A stretch of DNA of 64,000 nucleotides from an uncultured Clostridia bacterium (GTDB lineage: Bacteria > Bacillota > Clostridia > Oscillospirales > CAG-272). Below are positions 52,500-60,906 of the stretch, piece by piece (the first letter of the stretch is position 1; every line of letters begins with the position of its first letter). The stretch is from the NCBI GenBank assembly GCA_944391805.1, contig CALXUY010000064.1, positions 1-64,000 on the forward strand, in the 5' to 3' direction. The position numbers were made by a program, and so were the translations under genes. The notes under the pieces were generated by a model that did no database searches, was not told the origin of the DNA, and saw nothing but the letters and a program-made list of their open reading frames with translations.

Positions 52500-55400
52500 T
52501 TAATAGGAAGCAAGTGCCTCTGCAATATCGGTCAGGCATTCGGAAATAAAGTACACCAGCTGCTGCTCGTTGAGCGAATCGATCCGGTATCCGCCAAACC
52601 TGGTTTCCGAGGTCTGTTTGCCTACATTGACATAATAGGTGGGAACCTCCGCCTGGCTGCCGTCCGCCTTGGTAATGGTCATTTTGCTGCCATCCCAATC
52701 GGCGGCCAGAATATCGGCAAACGCTTTTGCACTTTCCTCAAGCTGAGCAATGCGCTCATTTGCCACAGCATAGTTGGCTGCGAGAATCGCCGCATCGTAC
52801 TTGGTGCTGCCCTGAGTCAGCGCGCGAAGCGCCTCGATTGCAGTCTGAACCTGGCCGCTTCTCTTGGTAGCCAGGGTCTGTCCGATCTCCAGTGTCTCCA
52901 GCTTGAATTCTTCCCGCTTACGGGTAATCTCTGTGTTGATGATGTTGATGTAGCTCAACAGCTCCGTCGAGGGATCCGCATCGTCGTTATAGGCGGAGAG
53001 GAAAGCGAAGTTGGTGTAGCGGTCGATGATGTAGTAGCCGGGATAGTTGGGAATGGCTGCAAGATTTTCAAACTGCTTTGCCACCTCTACATACTCGTCG
53101 CGCGTCCAAGGCATACTCTCCAAGGCTTCTCTGTTCGCGGTTGCCTGCTTTGCAGAGTCACCGATGATGGCAACCATTTCGTTTGCGTACTCGGTCTGGC
53201 AGGGTGCGTCGGTATACCATTTGATAAAGCTCCATGCGTTGTCATAGTCGCCGTTGTTTTTCCGAATCAGAACGGCCGCCGTAGTGGTGGAAACCGAGGC
53301 GTTGTTGATGGTTCCGTCCTCCTGCTCATATCCGGGCAGCGGAACAAAGGTCCAGCAGTTATCCAGCTCGGTTGCAAACACCTTCAACTGATTGTAAAGC
53401 GCGGTATAGGCGGAAATGATAATGGGCATTTCGCCGGTGCGGAAGCGGTTTGCCGCGTCATACTTATACGGGAAAGAATACTGTGTGAACATGTTGCACA
53501 TGGTTTCAAAGGCTTCGAGACCAACCGAAGAATCCAGATTGATCCGCATTCCGCCATCCGCAAACAGCTCACCGCCCAACTGATAGAGGAAAATCTTGTA
53601 GTCGGTGGTCACACCGATCTCCATATTGTTGGATTCCAGCATGGACTGGGCAATGTAAATGTCCTCCCATGTCTTGGGAATTTCAATGCCGAGATTGACC
53701 AGGATATCGGTGCGCAGGAACATCATCGGGAAGGTTTGTGTTTCGGGCAGGCCGTAGTAATGCATATCCCCGTCCGAGTCCTCGGTGCCAAGCACCATCA
53801 TGGCAGCCTCGTTGAAGTTCTGCCGTGCCTCTTCAAAGCCCTCCATGTCCTCCACGTTCATCAAAGCGCCACGGATGGCGTAGTTGATTACGTCGGTCTG
53901 TCCCAGGCCAAGATAAGCATCCGGCCCCATTCCCGCAAGAATGGAAGGAAGCAGCGTTCCGGCGGTAATCAGCTTCAGGTCAACAGAAATCTGCGTATCA
54001 GGAGTGAACTCGTTGGTGCAGAGGTTACGGATCACCTGAGACTGGTCGCGCCCGTAAGCCAGCCAGACATCGATGGTATTGTTGGCGTCGCCGGAAGTGT
54101 CGGACGCCATAGCCCCCATGCTGTTGTAATCGCGGAAAAAGCTCATAATAAAGTTGGAGAACTCGTGAGCAACCGCACGGAAGAAATTGGCCTTTGCCTT
54201 GGGCGGCTCCACAGAAGCCCCCTGAATAGAAAGATAGTCGATTTGCAGCGGCTGCGTCTTTGCGTCGGTCAGGAAGGTACCAAGCGAACCGATGTAAGAC
54301 TTAAAGTTATCCAGATTCTTTGCGATCTGATCCTCATCCTTCCCCATCTTATCGAGCAGGTTGGAGAGCTTATCACAGATCCCCGTGTAGGAGGACGCCA
54401 CGCCGACCGCATCCGCCTTGAGGGTCGCGGACACCTGAGCCAGCGCCTGCCCCTGAATAATCATGTCGATCAGAGTGTCGTACAGCAGACGAGCAAAATT
54501 GTAATCACGGTAATCATCGGGCGAAGAACCGGTCAGCCGGATAATCTCCAGATAATCGTTGTTCAGTGAATCGAGAATGGTCTCGACCTCCCGGATCAAT
54601 GTGCTCATCGATCCGAGCGTCACTTCAAAATGCAGCGTATAAACCACGCCGGCCTCGAAGTAAAGCGGGAACGAGGTATCGGTACCCGGCTGATCGGACA
54701 GCGCCTTGACCTGCCAGCCGTTGGCATAGTCAAACCGCAGGCGGGTAGCCTCCTCAAAGGGAACGCCGTTGTAATAGCCGGCGCTGTTGCCCTTTGCGGC
54801 AACATATTCCTCCACGCTTTCATAACGGTCACCGTTCTCGTCGGCAGTATAAATCATCAGCATACGGCCGACATACATACCGTCAAGGTAGCTTTGCTTG
54901 AAGCGGGAGAAAATCTCATACATTCCGGAGGAATCCACCGAAAACTGATACTCGATCCATTGGCCTGAGGTTTCCCATTTTTCGGCGCCGATGGTGTTGA
55001 GCACGGTTCTCGAAGTGTCTACAGGGGAGGTCAGCGCATCCGAACGATCCTCAATCGGATACACAACATTGGTAGAGGTATTGGTGGTGTATTCGCCTTC
55101 AATCTTCACCACGCTCTGCCCCTCGGAAGGCTCTGCGCCAAGCGCATCCTTCACGCCCTGCAGGTACTGCTCATAGGTCTGGTACCCATCGTAGGGCTGC
55201 AGCACAATGGCGGAAAGCGCCACCGGCTCGTTGATGCCGCCCAGCGTCAGCTCAATCTTGCCGTTCTCATCGGGGGTCAGCACAAAGCCCAGCTCGTTGG
55301 CATAGTAGCCGCCGCTGTCCCGCATGGTGTAGCTCATCCACTCGGGCGACTGTACCATGGTGGGGCGCAGCTCGTTGTTCGTAAGGTCCGTCACAAAAAA

Positions 55401-56225
55401 CCGGATCTCATATGTATCAAGGAAGCTGCTGATTTTTTCGGTGATCACGCGCGGCTGTTCCACGAGCAGGGAGGACTGATCCTCGGAAAGATAAGCCGTC
55501 AGCCCGATCTCCTGCGCCTCTGCCATCACTGCGTTCAGTGCGGCCTCCAGACTGCCATGGGTCTTTTGCAGGCTTTTACCCGGAACAAAGACCGCCGTCA
55601 GAACCGTGCTTCCGTCCGCTTGATAGGACGCCCAACGCTTGGGAAGCGTAATCGAGCTGGCCTCCGAAAACGGAATTTCCCCATTGATAAAGAATTCCCG
55701 CTCGATCGAGGCGGTTTTGCTCGCCACCGGATAGTATTCCAGGGTGATATGATAAATCGCGGCCTCGGTCAGCCCGGAGGCTGCGAGATCCAGCGTCCAT
55801 GTCACCGACCCGACGGCCGGGGTGTAGATCGCCTCCTTACCGTCATAGGTCTGCAGGCGGACCAGCTCATCCAGGTCATAGCCAGCGGCCTCGGCCTCCG
55901 CCTCGCTGGAATAGACGTTCCCTTCCCTGTCGGTCAGGGTCCAGTTGCCGTCCTTCAGCTCGATGGTATCGCCGTCGCTGTTGGTGAACACCCAGTTCTC
56001 GGTCGCGTCAAATGAAACGGTTTTGTCCGCAGGGTCAACTCCGGCAAAATTCCGCGCCATGTAGTCTTCATAGGAGCTGGCGTTCAATGCGTCGATGTAG
56101 TCCGCAATCGTTTTGTCGGTTACACTGCTGCCGGCGTCCGCAGATACGGTCATCACGGCGCCGCTCACAAGAAACAGGAGCGCCAGCATCAGGCATGTGA
56201 TTCTTGTGAATTTCCTTTTCCCCAT
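52500..56225 (-). CDS. giant multidomain extracellular solute-binding protein
   Basis: A 1241-residue secreted protein; ordinary sugar-binding proteins have 400-450. After a signal peptide (FTRITCLMLALLFLVSGAVM) come two beta-sandwich, carbohydrate-binding-like modules (about 60-390 and 400-600; for example WIEYQFSVDSSGMYEIFSRF). A helical connector leads to a family 1 solute-binding domain (about 770-1130) with DAYLGLGQTDVINYAIRGAL, YYGLPETQTFPMMFLRTD and NAWSFIKWYTDAPCQTEYAN. A helical C-terminus completes it. No lipobox Cys is seen, so anchoring is unclear. AGGAGG lies eight bases before the ATG at 56225. It is the first gene of the operon. Confidence 0.85.
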   Translation of the reverse strand: MGKRKFTRITCLMLALLFLVSGAVMTVSADAGSSVTDKTIADYIDALNASSYEDYMARNFAGVDPADKTVSFDATENWVFTNSDGDTIELKDGNWTLTDREGNVYSSEAEAEAAGYDLDELVRLQTYDGKEAIYTPAVGSVTWTLDLAASGLTEAAIYHITLEYYPVASKTASIEREFFINGEIPFSEASSITLPKRWASYQADGSTVLTAVFVPGKSLQKTHGSLEAALNAVMAEAQEIGLTAYLSEDQSSLLVEQPRVITEKISSFLDTYEIRFFVTDLTNNELRPTMVQSPEWMSYTMRDSGGYYANELGFVLTPDENGKIELTLGGINEPVALSAIVLQPYDGYQTYEQYLQGVKDALGAEPSEGQSVVKIEGEYTTNTSTNVVYPIEDRSDALTSPVDTSRTVLNTIGAEKWETSGQWIEYQFSVDSSGMYEIFSRFKQSYLDGMYVGRMLMIYTADENGDRYESVEEYVAAKGNSAGYYNGVPFEEATRLRFDYANGWQVKALSDQPGTDTSFPLYFEAGVVYTLHFEVTLGSMSTLIREVETILDSLNNDYLEIIRLTGSSPDDYRDYNFARLLYDTLIDMIIQGQALAQVSATLKADAVGVASSYTGICDKLSNLLDKMGKDEDQIAKNLDNFKSYIGSLGTFLTDAKTQPLQIDYLSIQGASVEPPKAKANFFRAVAHEFSNFIMSFFRDYNSMGAMASDTSGDANNTIDVWLAYGRDQSQVIRNLCTNEFTPDTQISVDLKLITAGTLLPSILAGMGPDAYLGLGQTDVINYAIRGALMNVEDMEGFEEARQNFNEAAMMVLGTEDSDGDMHYYGLPETQTFPMMFLRTDILVNLGIEIPKTWEDIYIAQSMLESNNMEIGVTTDYKIFLYQLGGELFADGGMRINLDSSVGLEAFETMCNMFTQYSFPYKYDAANRFRTGEMPIIISAYTALYNQLKVFATELDNCWTFVPLPGYEQEDGTINNASVSTTTAAVLIRKNNGDYDNAWSFIKWYTDAPCQTEYANEMVAIIGDSAKQATANREALESMPWTRDEYVEVAKQFENLAAIPNYPGYYIIDRYTNFAFLSAYNDDADPSTELLSYINIINTEITRKREEFKLETLEIGQTLATKRSGQVQTAIEALRALTQGSTKYDAAILAANYAVANERIAQLEESAKAFADILAADWDGSKMTITKADGSQAEVPTYYVNVGKQTSETRFGGYRIDSLNEQQLVYFISECLTDIAEALASY

Positions 56226-56438
56226 TTGTGTTTCCTCCTGAAAAATCATTCCGGGCATAAGAACGGAAGGCTGCCGGAACGCCGCCTTCCTCCTGTCCCG
56301 CACAACACACGCGCCCTGCCTCCGACCGGTGAAGGCGGGAGCAATACGGCATGTTTTGCGCGGTTCGCAGGCAGAAAAATGTACGTTCCTTCCCCTGTTT
56401 TTGCAAACAAGGCGCACTTATGCCTTAAATACTACTAT

Positions 56439-56467
56439 ATCATATCACAAAACCTTCAATCTGTCAA
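56439..56467 (-). promoter_or_regulatory. sigma-A promoter of the glycan-transport operon
   Basis: TTGACA (56462-56467 on the minus strand), a 17-base spacer and TATGAT (56439-56444). It implies a leader of about 205 bases before the solute-binding protein gene, in which I see no known riboswitch. Confidence 0.75.
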
Positions 56468-56605
56468 GCAAAACCATCACGAAAAAATCGATGCAAGTCT
56501 TCCTTGCAATGGGTGAAATCGGTGTTTGGGAGATACAAAATCCGAAAAAAATTTACAAAAATTTCGCATTGGCAAAACCTCATTTTTCTTGTGCATTCTA
56601 TGGAG

Positions 56606-56620
56606 GTAAATTTTATTTAC
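56606..56620. promoter_or_regulatory. palindromic operator candidate 1
   Basis: GTAAAT-TTT-ATTTAC, a perfect 6+6 inverted repeat, about 140 bases upstream of the -35 box of the glycan-transport operon. A second site with the same half-sites occurs 105 bases away. Confidence 0.45.
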
Positions 56621-56702
56621 GGCATATTTGTCAAGAGAACGACATATATCAGTCGTTTTTGTCTATTATTTTGCTTGTTTTTTTGTCAAATTCATGTATA
56701 GT

Positions 56703-56737
56703 CTTTGATAAGTAAATTGTATTTACTATTATCAAAG
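56703..56737. promoter_or_regulatory. palindromic operator candidate 2
   Basis: The core AGTAAAT-TGT-ATTTACT (56711-56727) is a perfect inverted repeat sharing GTAAAT/ATTTAC with candidate 1. It is extended outward by CTTTGATA and TATCAAAG with a two-base offset, giving a 35-base near-palindrome. Confidence 0.5.
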
Positions 56738-57153
56738 CATGGTTTCCAGCTTGGAAATGCATCAGAACAAACAATTTATTGTGCAAACAGCACAATTTTC
56801 AGCTTCAAATTTCTACAACCATACAAAATGCACAAAATCACCACGCAAATGCCAAAAAACGTTCAAAACAGACTGATTTTTCATCAGAATACAGGTTTTC
56901 CCTGGCTATGCCAACCCTTGGCAATGGTGATTGCATATCGGCAGCGCCCCTGTGTGAACAATAAAGCCGGCTTGGAAAAAACGGGCAAACGGGTCCATTC
57001 TCATCACAAACCGTATCCATGTCCGGTCCGCACCGCAATGCTTCCCTGCTCCGTGCACCTGCCGGACCGGGACACGGGCAAGTGCCGCAGCAAAGCGCAG
57101 AAAGTCTCCAGACGAGCCACCCGGCTCCCGGGCGGCTCGTCTGGAGACTCTGA

Positions 57154-57533
57154 CTGAATAACAAAGCAACGGCTATCGTCAATCTGATGAAAGTTTTGAT
57201 CAAACTTTTTTTAAAAGTTTGCGAGGTGGAGGGCGCGGAGCCCTCTCTCGCAAGGCGGCAAGCCGCCGGAAATTTTGCTTCGCAAAAGTTTCCCTCCGCA
57301 GAGGGCGAAATTTCCCCATTTGGCGGCGAATTCGCGAAGCGATTCGCGGATTTGGAACAAATCCTTTTCTCCTTTGGGCAAATTCTGCGAAGCAGATTTG
57401 CGGCGGAGAAACATTCCGTAAAACGGAATTGCGCGTAGCCTTTGCTTCTTTCTTTGCGCCTGCGGCCTCAAAGAAAAGTAACAAACAAACGCTTTTGGGC
57501 AATTTTGATTTGATGCGCCTGTTGTCTACAACC
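57154..57533 (-). repeat. dispersed modular intergenic repeat, copy R4 (380 bp)
   Basis: Opposite orientation to R1. One end reads CTGAATAACAAAGCAACGG (a decayed CTGTAGACCAAAGCAACGG) and the other CCTGTTGTCTACAACC. It shares with R1, in reverse order, the palindromes GCAAATTCTGCGAAGCAGAT near 57379 and GGCGAATTCGCGAAGCGATT near 57321. CGAGCCACCCGG occurs on both sides (57114-57125 and 57537-57548). It ends 45 bases from the ylmC-like gene. Confidence 0.75.
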
Positions 57534-57577
57534 TGCGAGCCACCCGGTGTCGGGTGGCTACAGACTGCCGGCAGCAG

Positions 57578-57883
57578 CTACCCCTTCAGAAAACGGCGGC
57601 CCGGACGTTTTCTGGAGCAAAGACAGCCGGAGTAATCCTGCTGTGTCATCTGCACCAGAATCGTATCCTCCCCAATGCACTGTACCATACTCCATGGAAT
57701 CACAAGGTCATCCTCACCGCCAAAGCCGAGGAAGCCGGAACTGCCGCACACAATCAGGGCGAGCACGCGCGTGCAGTCTCCATTCACCTCAAATTCAAAA
57801 TCCCCCGCGTAGCCCAGCCGGGCACCGTCACAGACATTGACAATCTCCAGCTTCCGCAGGTCGGCCGTGCTGTATTTTTTCAT
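57578..57883 (-). CDS. YlmC/YmxH-family PRC-barrel protein
   Basis: A 101-residue protein with a single PRC-barrel: KYSTADLRKLEIVNVCDGAR, LGYAGDFEFEV and DDLVIPWSMVQCIGEDTILV. YlmC/YmxH proteins are small sporulation-associated proteins of Firmicutes with no defined mechanism. GGGAGG is seven bases before the ATG. The Cys-rich C-terminal tail (GCLCSRKRPGRRFLKG) is basic. It probably ends the transcript that starts at the Clp ATPase or upstream. Confidence 0.85.
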   Translation of the reverse strand: MKKYSTADLRKLEIVNVCDGARLGYAGDFEFEVNGDCTRVLALIVCGSSGFLGFGGEDDLVIPWSMVQCIGEDTILVQMTQQDYSGCLCSRKRPGRRFLKG

Positions 57884-57934
57884 GGCGATTCCTCCCGCTT
57901 ATTTTTTTATCAGTATATGCGGGAAAAAGCAGTT

Positions 57935-60892
57935 TTATCTTCCAGGCTCGGAAAAGCGGGTAAAGAGAAGGACACTCAGCAAAACCAGAAAGGGACTGAC
58001 AACCAGCAGGCCGGCAGATGCGGCGCTCCAGCTCCCCAATTCGGTCACCGCGTCAACCGCCGGTACAAGCGCGGACAGCACAGCAGCGGCCAGCACCGGA
58101 AGCAGCAGCGGCAGCAGACAGGACATACAGCGCCCTGCCGACGGCAGTGTGATTCCGTCCGACTCCCGATTGAAAACCAGCAGCATCACCTGCATGAGCA
58201 GCATGGCGCAGAACAGCATCGGGTAAATACACTCGTCCGGTATCAGCCCGGTCAGACGGAGCACCGTGAGCAGCAAAGCCAACGCCCCTGCCGACGCCAA
58301 CGGGATCAGCCATAGCCGCCTGCTGCGGAAGGAGGCTCTGACGCTCTCGCTGCTCAGGGATACCGGCCGCAGGAGCCGCTCCTGCGATACCCCCGCCTGT
58401 GCAACCAGCGCAAAAGCCGCGAGATCAACAAACACCGAGGCATACAGAAACGCATAGGCAGTGACAGGACCTGCCCCGGTCAGCACACACAGGGTCAGAA
58501 GAACCACACGGAAGATCTGAAAGGAGGTCAGCATGTTCAACAGGCACTGCACACGCGCCAATGCCCCCCTCGTCCTGCGCAGCAAGCGAAGCAGCGCCGG
58601 CATTCCGCCGCCCGCGCTGTCGGCCCCCAGAAGCAGGAGATCCGCGTCCCGGAGCAGCACCTGCGGGCATCCGGCAGAAAATGCGGGGGCGGCGTCCCGT
58701 GCCAGTCCACCAATGTCGGGTTCAGCCTGTCCTGCGCTCGTATCAACCTGTCCGACAGTGCCGGTCTCCGCTCCGATCGGGGAGGCCTCACCGCCCAACG
58801 CGGCACCGTTCCCCTCTCCGGCAGAGCCGGGCATGCCGCCATTCGTTTCTCCCGCCATACCTGCGGCAGCCGCGGCATGGGGAATTTCATCCGGCAAGGT
58901 AACACCGCTGCCGGCTGACACGCCTGCCGACGGCCGGGACCGTCCTGCAGGCGGAGACATGTTCCCGGTCCCCGTCCCGGCACCGATTCCCGTGTCCCGC
59001 GCGCGCTCAATGGTCTGAACCGCCTCCGAATCGCAGGCAATGCGCAGAGACGCGGCGACAAGAATGCCCTCATCCTCCGGCGCTCCGGTCAGCACGGCCA
59101 CCGTTCTCCCCTGCCTGCGCAAATTTTTGACAAACTGCGTAATCTCCCGGCGACCATAGCCGGCAAACCAGCGTTCCCCGGCGCGCTCCACCGGATCCGG
59201 GTGCTCCGAGGCCAGACAAATCTGCTCCTCCCGTGCCCCGCACTGCACCGCGTAAAGCAGTTCCTCGCGTCTCTGTGAAGGGAAGAAAAAGCGAACCTGC
59301 ACACCGTGCGCCTCTAGCCGGCGCACGGTGTCGGCAATTCCGGGCAGCAATGCTTCCCGCCGAGTGACGCATCCCACCAAAAGCGTGCGTCCGCCCTGCT
59401 CCTTTGTCACGGTCAGAACCGGGCTTCCCTGCCCGGCGGCCTCCTGTGCAAAGCGGCGCAGACGCTCCCGCATGGCCGGTTCGAGCGGCGCATGGCCCCC
59501 CAGCATGCTTTCATAGCCGACGCAGCCCGAGACGGCTCCGATTCCTGTGGTAAACCGCAGGCGGAAGTCGGTCTCCTTCATCCGCACCTCCAAGAGCTGC
59601 TCCTGCGCCGTGGAATGCAGCACAGCGCCCACAAGCCGCACCTCCAGTGCCTGCAGGTCATATCCGCTGATTGCAGTCAGCTCATACGGCAGAGGCAGAA
59701 AGCGGTCCTCCTCCGGAGCGCCCTGCTGCGGCAGACGCTCGCGTGCACGAAACAGCAGCACAAACGCCTCGCACAGCGGCTGCAAGCCGGGCTGCTGCCC
59801 GGTGGTATCCGACAAAAAGGTCTGCGCCCCGTTGGAGGCGCTGTGAAAATGACAGAGCCCATCCGAAGTGGCGCTATGATCCAGGATGACAAGATCGGTC
59901 AGGTAGGGGAGACGGTCCATGCCCCGGTCGGTTTTGACAACCGCCCCAGATCTGCCCGGAAAATACAGCATGATGTGAAACAGGATGTAGGGCACCGCCG
60001 CCGTTCCCGAGGCGGTCAGCGCACACAGCGGCAGAAAAACGCGCAGCGTGCTCAGGCTCTCCGGAGAGATCAGCAGCCCAACAACGCTCAGGGGCAGCAT
60101 CAGCACCAGCAATGCAAAGCCGAACAGACGCAGATACGGATAAATGCCCGAGAGCAGACTGCCCTGCCCGGACAAAGGCTCCCGCAGCAGCGTCCGCCCC
60201 ATTGCGCCAAGAAAGCTGTGCGTACCGGTTTCGGTCACAACAGCACGCGCACTGCCGGCCACCACCTCCGCACCGCCGTAGACGAGATTTTCATAGTCCG
60301 GCGCGTTCAGCTTTGCTCCATAGGGATAAACCGTTTGCGCCTGTTTTTCCTGCAGGAGCACGGTCGGTCGCTCGCCGGACGCGGCCGGAAGAACCAGCCG
60401 GGTGCGCAGCCCCGCGGCGTCCAGCAGCCGGCAGTCGGCCGGAATCACATCCCCCGCGCGCAGCAAAACAACGTCGCCCGGCACCAGCACCCGTGCGGAA
60501 ACCCGCATCGGCTTTCCGTCCCGCAGTACGCAGGCCCGCGGGATCTGGCTTTCCCGCAGACGGTCCCGCCTCCGCCGCATCCGAAGCACCATGCACAGCA
60601 GCAGAAGATACCACACGGCATAGAGCACCAGTGCCGGAATGCCGACCGCAAACTCGGCAAAGCAGACGGTCAGCAGACAGACTGCCGCAAAAAGCAGCAG
60701 GGAGGGATCGGTCAGAAGCATCCGCAGCAGCGCAAAGGAGGAGCGATTGAACTCGAACAGATCATTGCTACCTCCCTTGCGCAGACGAGAACGAGCCTCC
60801 TTGCGGGAGAGCCCGCAGGAGGCGTTGCTGCGAAGCTGGCGGAGGGCTTCCTCCCCCGTCAGCTGATGCCATTTGATGTTCCGGTTTTCCAT
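57935..60892 (-). CDS. P-type ATPase-like membrane protein lacking the catalytic motifs
   Basis: A 985-residue protein with P-type ATPase architecture: an N-terminal cation-ATPase segment (WHQLTGEEALRQLRSNASCG), helices M1-M2, an A-domain (RVLVPGDVVLLRAGDVIPAD), M3-M4, a P/N region and about six C-terminal helices. The invariant DKTGT is replaced by DHSAT (338-342), the dephosphorylation motif TGES by ASGER, the PEGL-type helix by ASGTAAVP, and no GDGxND is present. A Gly/Ala/Ser-rich insert of about 100 residues sits where the hinge should be. It cannot be a normal ion pump and is probably a pseudoenzyme. No good ribosome binding site precedes the ATG, 14 bases after the Clp gene, suggesting coupling. 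Confidence 0.75.
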   Translation of the reverse strand: MENRNIKWHQLTGEEALRQLRSNASCGLSRKEARSRLRKGGSNDLFEFNRSSFALLRMLLTDPSLLLFAAVCLLTVCFAEFAVGIPALVLYAVWYLLLLCMVLRMRRRRDRLRESQIPRACVLRDGKPMRVSARVLVPGDVVLLRAGDVIPADCRLLDAAGLRTRLVLPAASGERPTVLLQEKQAQTVYPYGAKLNAPDYENLVYGGAEVVAGSARAVVTETGTHSFLGAMGRTLLREPLSGQGSLLSGIYPYLRLFGFALLVLMLPLSVVGLLISPESLSTLRVFLPLCALTASGTAAVPYILFHIMLYFPGRSGAVVKTDRGMDRLPYLTDLVILDHSATSDGLCHFHSASNGAQTFLSDTTGQQPGLQPLCEAFVLLFRARERLPQQGAPEEDRFLPLPYELTAISGYDLQALEVRLVGAVLHSTAQEQLLEVRMKETDFRLRFTTGIGAVSGCVGYESMLGGHAPLEPAMRERLRRFAQEAAGQGSPVLTVTKEQGGRTLLVGCVTRREALLPGIADTVRRLEAHGVQVRFFFPSQRREELLYAVQCGAREEQICLASEHPDPVERAGERWFAGYGRREITQFVKNLRRQGRTVAVLTGAPEDEGILVAASLRIACDSEAVQTIERARDTGIGAGTGTGNMSPPAGRSRPSAGVSAGSGVTLPDEIPHAAAAAGMAGETNGGMPGSAGEGNGAALGGEASPIGAETGTVGQVDTSAGQAEPDIGGLARDAAPAFSAGCPQVLLRDADLLLLGADSAGGGMPALLRLLRRTRGALARVQCLLNMLTSFQIFRVVLLTLCVLTGAGPVTAYAFLYASVFVDLAAFALVAQAGVSQERLLRPVSLSSESVRASFRSRRLWLIPLASAGALALLLTVLRLTGLIPDECIYPMLFCAMLLMQVMLLVFNRESDGITLPSAGRCMSCLLPLLLPVLAAAVLSALVPAVDAVTELGSWSAASAGLLVVSPFLVLLSVLLFTRFSEPGR

Positions 60893-60906
60893 TTGATTTT
60901 CGTTGA

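Larger units (their letters stand above)
56468..57153. other. non-coding AT-rich stretch with palindromic operator candidates
   Basis: This 690-base interval between the operon promoter and repeat R4 is far more AT-rich than its surroundings up to about 56900 and shows no frame with a ribosome binding site. It contains GTAAAT-TTT-ATTTAC (56606-56620), a small AACGAC/GTCGTT hairpin followed by TTTTT near 56639-56662, a long palindrome at 56703-56737, and a strong 16-bp stem (AGTCTCCAGACGAGCC / GGCTCGTCTGGAGACT) near 57107-57153. It is probably the regulatory region of the operon, with extra sequence acquired from elsewhere. Confidence 0.5.

Noticed and set aside
56705-57157. 150-codon plus-strand frame upstream of repeat R4
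   Set aside because: Starts inside the palindromic operator candidate without a ribosome binding site; composition changes abruptly at about 56900, so it is chance.
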